From an uncultured Lachnospiraceae bacterium (GTDB lineage: Bacteria; Bacillota; Clostridia; Lachnospirales; Lachnospiraceae), in NCBI GenBank assembly GCA_902783445.1, contig CACZQX010000220.1:1-5453 (forward strand): 5,453 nt of DNA. Reading direction: 5' to 3'. Shown piece after piece: positions 1 to 4,601 of this stretch. How positions within the stretch are numbered: position 1 is the stretch's first letter; the number at the start of each line of letters is the position of its first letter. A program made the translations under genes and the position numbers. The notes under the pieces are model-generated. The model was not told the DNA's origin. It searched no databases and worked only from the letters and a program-made list of their open reading frames with translations.

Positions 1-2
1 AA

Positions 3-314
3 AAAAACATATACGAAGAGCTGGGAATCAAAAATATCAGCCTCTCCAAAGAGCCGGAGGATGTCTATGACGGAGAATTTCATGACAAGCTCTGGACAGT
101 TACGGATAAAGACAATAATGTGGATTTTCATGTGCTTGATGACAGAACATGGGGCATGGAAAGCGCTTCAAACAGTTTGAAAAATGACTATTATGATGAG
201 TATTTTTTAAAATTCTATGAAGATGCGAATATTAAAAGCAAATATGTGGAAATACTAAGGGAAGAAGAACGATTTCTTTATGGAAAAACGTGCAAATATA
301 GAAATAGTTTATAA
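3..314 (+). CDS. Hypothetical protein, 5'-truncated; probable front part of a frameshifted gene
   Basis: The reading frame is open from the left window edge, so the true start lies outside; the visible 103 residues end at a TAA. A GTG at 120 could serve as a start, but the frame continues upstream with normal coding character (for example KNIYEELGIKNISL), so I treat it as internal. The protein is acidic and rich in Asp, Tyr and Asn, with no membrane segment in view. A segment around residues 30-50 (LWTVTDKDNNVDFHVLDD) looks like alternating beta strands of a small soluble or secreted domain. I do not recognise the family. The last 35 nt overlap the next frame. Skipping one base in the A5 run at 284-288 would join this frame to the next one as YGK-RANIEI, giving a smooth continuation. 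The last ten or so residues in this frame (TCKYRNSL) are therefore probably out-of-frame readthrough. It is either a pseudogene fragment, a sequencing error, or a genuine overlapping gene pair. Confidence 0.6.
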   Translation, partial: KNIYEELGIKNISLSKEPEDVYDGEFHDKLWTVTDKDNNVDFHVLDDRTWGMESASNSLKNDYYDEYFLKFYEDANIKSKYVEILREEERFLYGKTCKYRNSL

Positions 315-810
315 CATAGACTACGATTTTCCTCTCAGACATATTGGCAACAATGATATAGAAATGGCAGATATTTCCGGCTCTCTTAAGCCGGCGGATT
401 TTAACAAATCTGTCTACAATAAGGCTCTGAAAGAGTATTATGAGTTAAATCTTGCCTATTATTTTGAGGATAATTTAAAAGGCGCGGATAACAAAATCTT
501 AAAAGAAATCATCGATGACAAGAATACATACAGAATTGCAAAGTATTCCGTCGAGAATATTGAGCTAATCTATGATGATATAATCGCACATCCATACGCT
601 TACGGAATAACTTTCGGAACAATGTATAAAATCTTTGAAAAAGAAGGCTTTCCGTTAACGGGCAATCCTTATCATTACACCGTAACGGCGCCAAACGGCG
701 AAAAAACCCCTATGGAATATCCTTTCTATTGCTATTTCAGATGCGATGCCATAAAAGAAATGTTCGGCTTGGATTTGGATGACGGAAAAATAGCTTGGTT
801 GACGAAATAA
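280..810 (+). CDS. Hypothetical protein; probable rear part of the same frameshifted gene
   Basis: This frame encodes 176 residues from an ATG at 280 to a TAA at 808-810. I do not recognise the family. It is acidic and aromatic-rich (many Tyr, Phe, Asp), has no signal peptide or membrane segment, and ends in a region with YPFYCYFRCDAIKEMFGLD, suggestive of a small globular alpha/beta fold. The start is doubtful: the nearest Shine-Dalgarno-like purines (AGGGAAG, about 257-263) lie some 16 nt upstream, which is too far, while every other gene here has a strong, well-spaced site. The frame also overlaps the preceding one by 35 nt. Residue 4 onward (RANIEIVYNIDYDF) reads as the natural continuation of the upstream frame if one base of the A5 run at 284-288 is ignored. 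I infer that 3-810 was one gene of more than 270 residues. The alternative is a short translationally coupled second gene. Confidence 0.6.
   Translation: MEKRANIEIVYNIDYDFPLRHIGNNDIEMADISGSLKPADFNKSVYNKALKEYYELNLAYYFEDNLKGADNKILKEIIDDKNTYRIAKYSVENIELIYDDIIAHPYAYGITFGTMYKIFEKEGFPLTGNPYHYTVTAPNGEKTPMEYPFYCYFRCDAIKEMFGLDLDDGKIAWLTK
284..288 (+). other. A5 homopolymer, likely frameshift site
   Basis: Five consecutive A residues sit where the upstream frame (GGA AAA) and the downstream frame (GAA AAA CGT) would join if one base were removed. Homopolymer runs of this kind are common sites of indel mutation and of sequencing error. No classical programmed slippery heptamer or downstream pseudoknot is evident. 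Confidence 0.45.
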
Positions 811-911
811 TTTAGTGGTAGCTTTCCAACAATTATCAACTTAATTAAATTACGGTCAAAAAGCACCTCAAATATGATATACTATATAGGTATATTGATA
901 ATGGGGAGATA
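811..911 (+). promoter_or_regulatory. Intergenic region with TG-extended -10 promoter for the acyltransferase operon
   Basis: This gap of about 100 bases separates the hypothetical gene from the acyltransferase operon. It contains TGATATACT at 875-883, a match to the extended -10 form TGnTATAAT with one mismatch. The -35 region is poor: GTCAAA at 855-860 with a 17 bp spacer is the best-placed candidate, as expected for a promoter that relies on the extended -10. Transcription would begin near 890, leaving a leader of about 25 nt. No convincing terminator hairpin for the upstream gene is visible, so some readthrough from the left is possible. Confidence 0.55.
903..908 (+). promoter_or_regulatory. 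Ribosome binding site of the MBOAT gene (decides the start)
   Basis: GGGGAG ends 6 nt before the ATG at 915 but only 3 nt before the in-frame GTG at 912. The spacing favours ATG 915 as the true start. Confidence 0.65.
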
Positions 912-914
912 GTG

Positions 915-2465
915 ATGTCATACTTTTTGGCAAGTTATTTTATTGCCTTTTTGCCAATTGTTATAATTATATATAGTCTTACAACACAAAAGTTCAGGTG
1001 GATAGTGCTTTTGGTTGCGGACTACGTTTTCTTTTATATGCTTAGCGGAAAGTTGATAGTTTTCCTTTTGGGCTCGACATTTTTAGCATGGGGCTTGGGG
1101 GTTCTGATAGGTAAAATAAGGGTCAATAAGGAAATAGATGCTAAGCAAAAGCAGACCAAAACAAGCCGGATTATGATTTTGGGGATTTTGATAAGTCTCG
1201 GCGTTCTTTTTATACTTAAATACTTCAACTTTGTTGGCGAAAATATAGGAATTATAGCAAAAAATGCCGGAATGTACTTTGTGTTTACTCCGATTGATTT
1301 TTTGATACCTATAGGCATTTCATATTATACTTTACAGGTAATTTCTTATCTTGCGGATGTTAAAAACGGAAAACAGGAAACGGTTGGCAATTTCTTTAAG
1401 ATAGCCCTGTATTTAAGCTTTTTTCCTCAAATTATGGAGGGACCGATCAGCAGATACAGTCAGGTTGGAGAGGATTTATATGCCGGAAGAAAAATCGAAT
1501 TTGTCAACTTAAAATTCGGTTATCAAAGAATTTGCTGGGGCCTTATTAAAAAATTTATTGTTGCTGACAGAATCGCACCATTGGTAACAAAGGTGTTTGA
1601 TGACTATCAAAAATATGACGGCTCAATAAATCTGCTTGCCGTTTTAGCTTTTACTATGCAGCTTTACGCGGAATTTTCAGGCTGCATGGATATTATTATC
1701 GGCTCCGGAGAAATTTTTGGAATAAAGCTGCCGGAAAACTTCAGACAACCTTTTTTTGCAAAAGATGCATCTGATTTTTGGCATAGATGGCATATTACTC
1801 TGGGCACATGGTTTAAGGATTATATTTTCTTTCCGGTTTCTTTGGCAAAGCCTGTAAAGAAGTTTGCTAAATTTGTAAAAAAGTACTTCGGAAAAACCAC
1901 ATCCAAGTTTAGTGTAACCTTCATTGCCTTATTTTGCGTATGGATTTGCAACGGTCTCTGGCATGGTGCAAAATGGACATTTATATTCTACGGACTGTAT
2001 TACTTTGTTCTTATTTTCATAGAGAACTTAACAGAAGAACCGGTAAAGAAGCTTACAGCTTTTTTTCATATAGACAGAGCCGGTAAAGGTTATAAGGTTT
2101 TCAGGTTTATAAAACTTTTTGTAATCATCAACCTGGGAGAAATGTTTTTTAGGGCTGAGACCGTAAAAGATGGGTTTTTAATGTTAAAAAATATCCTAAG
2201 CAACTTCCATTTAAAGGAACTGTTTGCCAACTATTGGCGCCTTGGATTGGACAGAGAAGATTTGGCTGCCGCTTTGGTTGGAATTTTTATTATAATTGTC
2301 GTCGGTGTTTTGAAGGAACGTGGTGTTAACATCAGGAAAAACATTGATAAAAAGAAATTGCCGTTTAGATGGATTTTCTGGTATCTGGCAATATTTCTTG
2401 TTATGGTTTTCGGAGCCTACGGTCCGGGATATACAGCTGTGGATATGATTTATGCCGGGTATTAG
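915..2465 (+). CDS. MBOAT family membrane-bound O-acyltransferase (AlgI/DltB type)
   Basis: The gene encodes a 516-residue polytopic membrane protein, the usual length for AlgI-type MBOATs (about 460-520). Hydrophobic segments run through most of the chain. Family landmarks appear in order: PIGISYYTLQVISYLADV near residues 132-149, SFFPQIMEGPISRY near 168-181, FSGCMDI near 254-260, FRQPFFAKDASDFWHRWHI near 276-294, and GLWHGAKWTF near 347-356, where His350 is the expected catalytic histidine. Enzymes of this family move an acyl group, typically acetyl, across or at the cytoplasmic membrane onto an extracellular glycopolymer. The start is ATG 915 because of its Shine-Dalgarno spacing. The next gene begins 8 nt after the stop and encodes an SGNH-fold partner, the standard arrangement for O-acetylation pairs. 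With no carrier protein or D-Ala ligase gene adjacent, I infer acetylation of a surface or secreted polysaccharide rather than D-alanylation of teichoic acid. The family call is secure; the substrate is unknown. Confidence 0.95.
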   Translation: MSYFLASYFIAFLPIVIIIYSLTTQKFRWIVLLVADYVFFYMLSGKLIVFLLGSTFLAWGLGVLIGKIRVNKEIDAKQKQTKTSRIMILGILISLGVLFILKYFNFVGENIGIIAKNAGMYFVFTPIDFLIPIGISYYTLQVISYLADVKNGKQETVGNFFKIALYLSFFPQIMEGPISRYSQVGEDLYAGRKIEFVNLKFGYQRICWGLIKKFIVADRIAPLVTKVFDDYQKYDGSINLLAVLAFTMQLYAEFSGCMDIIIGSGEIFGIKLPENFRQPFFAKDASDFWHRWHITLGTWFKDYIFFPVSLAKPVKKFAKFVKKYFGKTTSKFSVTFIALFCVWICNGLWHGAKWTFIFYGLYYFVLIFIENLTEEPVKKLTAFFHIDRAGKGYKVFRFIKLFVIINLGEMFFRAETVKDGFLMLKNILSNFHLKELFANYWRLGLDREDLAAALVGIFIIIVVGVLKERGVNIRKNIDKKKLPFRWIFWYLAIFLVMVFGAYGPGYTAVDMIYAGY

Positions 2466-2470
2466 GGGGA
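2464..2470 (+). promoter_or_regulatory. Ribosome binding site of the SGNH-fold gene, overlapping the MBOAT stop
   Basis: AGGGGGA overlaps the last two bases of the upstream TAG stop codon and lies 3 nt before ATG 2474. This suggests that translation of the two genes is coupled. It also rules out the longer in-frame extension back to 2369, which would begin inside the MBOAT gene without a ribosome site. Confidence 0.65.
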
Positions 2471-2473
2471 CTT

Positions 2474-3430
2474 ATGAAAAATAAAGTTGCAACAGCAATA
2501 TTCCTGCTTATTCTTTTGGGAATGACGATAGTCCTTTCCTTGATTTTTAAGCCGGAACATGAAAGCTATAATATAGAAACGTCAACCGAGGCAATACAGG
2601 CGGTGGCAAAAGAAAGGGACAATTCACTTGATGTTTTGTTTTTTGGAGACAGTGAGTGCTTTGCGGCATACTCACCTCTTCAAATGTACGCTGAATATGG
2701 ATTTAGCTCGTATGTTTGCGGCACGGCGGCTCAAAGACCATGTGATACTTTTTACATAATGGAGGAAGTCCTTAAAAAACAAAATCCAAAAGTTATTGTG
2801 CTTGAGGCCAATTGTATTTTCAGAGAAGCCGTTGACAAGGATAATAACGGAAATGCTTTTTTCAATATGCTGGCAGATAAGTTTCCGGTATTTAAATATC
2901 ACATAAGATGGAAATTTATATTTCGAGAGTTGTATTTTAAAAATTATTCATCGATAGATAACTACAAGGGATTTATTTTAAGAACTGAGATAAAGCCTTA
3001 TGAATCCGGAGAATACATGATTCCTACGGATAAAAAAACCGAAATTGGCAATGATAATATGAAATATCTTGAAAACATAATAAATTTATGCAAAGAAAAA
3101 GATATTTCTCTGTTATTGGTTGCATCACCGTCTCCTTTAAATTGGACATATAAGAAACACAATGCCATTGAAAGCATTTCCGATAAATTCGGAATAGAAT
3201 TCATCGATTACAATCTTTTAACGGATGAACTTGGAATTGATTGGAATTATGACACGAAAGATTACGGCGACCATGTTAACTTAAACGGTGCGGTAAAAGT
3301 AACTGCGGCAATGGGAGAATATCTGGTAAATAACTATAATCTTCCCGACCACAGAAATGACAAAGCTTACTATGAAGCATGGGATTTGCAAGCGGAAGAA
3401 TTTTTGAAAAAGTACAACATAGAAATATAA
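2474..3430 (+). CDS. Membrane-anchored SGNH-fold protein, MBOAT partner (DltD/AlgJ-like role)
   Basis: The gene encodes 318 residues. A single hydrophobic segment at about residues 5-25, following MKNK, is a signal anchor that would put the rest outside the membrane. Downstream are SGNH-hydrolase-like marks: block I as FFGDSE at 56-61 (Ser60 the predicted nucleophile), a conserved-looking Gly in VCGTAAQRP at 81-89, and a C-terminal DYGDHVNLNGA at 263-273, where His267 with Asp263 or Asp266 would complete the triad. DltD, AlgJ/AlgX, PatB and related partners of MBOAT proteins have this layout; they receive an acyl group or pass it to the polymer outside the cell. The gene follows the MBOAT gene by 8 nt and must be co-transcribed and probably co-translated with it. 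I infer that it is the extracytoplasmic acyltransferase or accessory subunit of one O-acylation machine. An esterase activity is also possible for this fold. I assign no symbol because sequence similarity to DltD itself is not evident by eye. Confidence 0.85.
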   Translation: MKNKVATAIFLLILLGMTIVLSLIFKPEHESYNIETSTEAIQAVAKERDNSLDVLFFGDSECFAAYSPLQMYAEYGFSSYVCGTAAQRPCDTFYIMEEVLKKQNPKVIVLEANCIFREAVDKDNNGNAFFNMLADKFPVFKYHIRWKFIFRELYFKNYSSIDNYKGFILRTEIKPYESGEYMIPTDKKTEIGNDNMKYLENIINLCKEKDISLLLVASPSPLNWTYKKHNAIESISDKFGIEFIDYNLLTDELGIDWNYDTKDYGDHVNLNGAVKVTAAMGEYLVNNYNLPDHRNDKAYYEAWDLQAEEFLKKYNIEI

Positions 3431-3433
3431 AAC

Positions 3434-3467
3434 ACACCCGACATCAGATTAATTTGAAGTCGGGTGT
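3434..3467. terminator. Shared hairpin terminator between convergent genes
   Basis: Perfect 9-bp arms ACACCCGAC (3434-3442) and GTCGGGTGT (3459-3467) enclose a 16-nt loop, within which TCA (3444-3446) and TGA (3455-3457) can extend the stem past one mismatch. The hairpin lies 3 nt after the stop of the SGNH gene and 13 nt after the stop of the leftward LysR gene. Read leftward, it is followed at once by GTTTTATATTT, a good U-tract. Read rightward, the U-rich stretch GGTTTTATT begins only 6-7 nt later and is weaker. It is therefore a bidirectional terminator, probably stronger for the LysR transcript. Confidence 0.85.
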
Positions 3468-3480
3468 ATAAACGGTTTTA

Positions 3481-4362
3481 TTATCTATAGCCCTCAAGCA
3501 CTTCCAAAAAAAGAGGAACGGCCGGATTTGTTTTGCTATTTGAGTATGCCACACCGAATTCCAGATTTGAGTGTGCTCCCTGAAGTGGAAGGTAAGTTAC
3601 CGCATTATGGTAAATTTCCTGATTTCTTCCGGGCAGTATGGATATTCCCATATCACATTCAACATAAAACAGGATTTCTTCCATACTGTCAAGGTAAATC
3701 ACATTTTTAAAGTTGTACTCGTGACCGGCAATAAACTGTCCGATATCCTTGGACATATAAGGTCCGACATCAGGATTGAGTGCAAGGAAAGTCTCCGAAG
3801 CAAGCTTATCGTAGTCTATTTTGTTAATGCTTGCGCAAGGATGATTATGGCTGCAAATTAGACAATAGTTGTCCTTGAAAATCTTGAAATAATGCTTCCC
3901 TTTTTTTGAAATATCTTTACTGAGCCCGAAATACAAGTCGCATTCGTCGTCATCAATTGCATGTCTGATAACGTTTCCGTCCATTCTGTGGAGCTTTAGT
4001 TCTACACTTGGGTAAAGTCTTTTAAACTGCATAATCAGCTTTGGCAAAAAAGATTTGCATGGCGCCAAAAGATAGGCTATATCCAAAGACATTTCACGAT
4101 TTTCTTTGGAGTGTTTTAGCTTTTCAATGGCATTGTCCTTAAAATCCAATAATCTTTTCGCATCATCCAAAAACATTTGGCCGTCTTTTGTAAGGGCGAT
4201 TTTTCTGGTGCTTCTCTCAAAAAGTTTTACACCCAATTCTTTTTCCAAAGCGGAAATCTGGTTTGAAATGGTAGGCTGTGTTACATAAAGCTCTTTTGCA
4301 GCCTCCGAAAAATTAAGATGTTTTGATGCGATGATAAAATATTGAAGTTGTTCCGTGTTCAT
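3481..4362 (-). CDS. LysR-family transcriptional regulator
   Basis: The gene encodes 293 residues, the normal LysR length. The N-terminal winged helix-turn-helix spans about residues 1-60, with the signature FSEAAKELYVTQPTISNQI at 18-36 and ALEKELGVKLFERS at 38-51. A linker helix follows to about 88, and the effector-binding domain (periplasmic-binding-protein fold) runs from about 92 to the end. The start at 4362 is supported by GGGAG 6 nt upstream on the minus strand. The gene is divergent from the flavin reductase gene across about 240 bases, the classic LysR arrangement, so I infer that it controls that gene and probably its own expression. The ligand cannot be predicted; it may be a substrate or product of the reductase. 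It converges on the acylation operon but is separated from it by a terminator, so regulation of that operon is not implied. Family assignment is secure. Confidence 0.95.
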   Translation of the reverse strand: MNTEQLQYFIIASKHLNFSEAAKELYVTQPTISNQISALEKELGVKLFERSTRKIALTKDGQMFLDDAKRLLDFKDNAIEKLKHSKENREMSLDIAYLLAPCKSFLPKLIMQFKRLYPSVELKLHRMDGNVIRHAIDDDECDLYFGLSKDISKKGKHYFKIFKDNYCLICSHNHPCASINKIDYDKLASETFLALNPDVGPYMSKDIGQFIAGHEYNFKNVIYLDSMEEILFYVECDMGISILPGRNQEIYHNAVTYLPLQGAHSNLEFGVAYSNSKTNPAVPLFLEVLEGYR

Positions 4363-4382
4363 TTTCTTCTCCCAATATAATG

Positions 4383-4388
4383 ATTATA
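4383..4388 (-). promoter_or_regulatory. Candidate -10 box of the LysR gene
   Basis: On the minus strand these bases read TATAAT, an exact -10 hexamer. Transcription would start near 4376, giving a very short leader just before the ribosome site at 4369-4373. No good -35 hexamer is present at 17-18 bp; that position overlaps the left arm of the dyad at 4404-4428, which would suit autorepression. Other AT-rich hexamers nearby (TATATA at 4391-4398) could serve instead. Confidence 0.35.
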
Positions 4389-4403
4389 GTTATATATATG
4401 CCT

Positions 4404-4428
4404 AAAATAGCGCTTTTAACGCGATTTT
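4404..4428. promoter_or_regulatory. Imperfect dyad, candidate LysR operator
   Basis: AAAATAGCG (4404-4412) and CGCGATTTT (4420-4428) form inverted arms pairing at 8 of 9 positions around a 7-nt centre. It is the only GC-containing symmetrical element in an otherwise AT-rich divergent region, lying about 40 nt upstream of the LysR start codon and overlapping the expected LysR-gene -35 position. LysR proteins bind interrupted dyads of this kind. The spacing is not the strict T-N11-A form, so the assignment is inference. Confidence 0.45.
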
Positions 4429-4470
4429 TTAAAATTCCTTACGTCATAATAATAAATCAAGCAAAAACAA

Positions 4471-4501
4471 TTATAACACAATTTATAAGAAAGGTTTATA
4501 A
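4471..4501. repeat. Three phased TTATAA elements upstream of the reductase promoter
   Basis: The self-complementary hexamer TTATAA occurs at 4471-4476, 4483-4488 and 4496-4501, with start-to-start spacings of 12 and 13 bp. The cluster lies about 55-85 bp before the predicted transcription start of the reductase gene, where LysR activators commonly contact DNA. It may be a regulator contact region or an UP-like curved AT tract; chance is possible in such AT-rich DNA. Confidence 0.35.
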
Positions 4502-4522
4502 ATAATAAAAGAAATCAGAATT

Positions 4523-4550
4523 TTTACTTGCTATTTATTAGTGATATAAT
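4523..4550 (+). promoter_or_regulatory. Promoter of the flavin reductase gene
   Basis: TATAAT at 4545-4550 is preceded by TG at 4542-4543, giving a perfect extended -10 (TGATATAAT). TTTACT at 4523-4528 matches TTGACA at four of six positions with a 16-bp spacer. The predicted start near 4557 gives a leader of about 45 nt. This is the strongest promoter in the window, and it matches the gene's biased codon use. Confidence 0.7.
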
Positions 4551-4568
4551 TTAATGCAGAGAAAAAAT

Positions 4569-4590
4569 CTAAAAAAGTGTATATTTTTAG
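4569..4590 (+). promoter_or_regulatory. Leader hairpin touching the ribosome site of the reductase gene
   Basis: CTAAAAA (4569-4575) and TTTTTAG (4584-4590) can form a 7-bp stem with an 8-nt loop in the leader RNA. The 3' arm includes the first two bases of the AGGAGG ribosome site. The stem is mostly A-U and weak, so any effect on translation would be modest, perhaps temperature-sensitive. Confidence 0.3.
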
Positions 4591-4594
4591 GAGG
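4589..4594 (+). promoter_or_regulatory. Consensus ribosome binding site of the reductase gene
   Basis: AGGAGG is a perfect Shine-Dalgarno sequence 7 nt before ATG 4602. It fixes the start and suggests efficient translation. Confidence 0.85.
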
Positions 4595-4601
4595 AAGAGA
4601 A

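Noticed and set aside
509..694. A 61-codon minus-strand frame opposite the second hypothetical frame
   Set aside because: It has Arg/Cys-rich composition typical of an antisense shadow, with no family resemblance.
811..870. Terminator for the first hypothetical gene
   Set aside because: Only short TTGG/CCAA complementarity is present, with no stable stem or U-tract.
912..914. GTG at 912 as the start of the acyltransferase
   Set aside because: It is only 3 nt from GGGGAG; the adjacent ATG at 915 has better spacing and a preferred start codon.
1034..1318. A 94-codon open frame on the minus strand within the acyltransferase gene
   Set aside because: It is antisense to a membrane-protein coding region, and its low-complexity Ile/Lys/Pro composition is the mirror of AT-rich hydrophobic codons.
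2369..2473. Longer N-terminus for the SGNH gene, beginning inside the MBOAT gene
   Set aside because: It would overlap the MBOAT gene by about 97 nt and lacks a ribosome site, whereas ATG 2474 has AGGGGGA just upstream and starts directly before a signal anchor.
915..3430. A dlt (teichoic acid D-alanylation) operon
   Set aside because: Only the MBOAT and SGNH members are present; the D-Ala ligase and carrier-protein genes that normally accompany them are absent from both sides.
4404..4430. The dyad followed by T6 as an intrinsic terminator
   Set aside because: No rightward transcript is expected to enter this divergent region, the T-run is mostly part of the stem arm, and the stem has a central mismatch; an operator is more likely.
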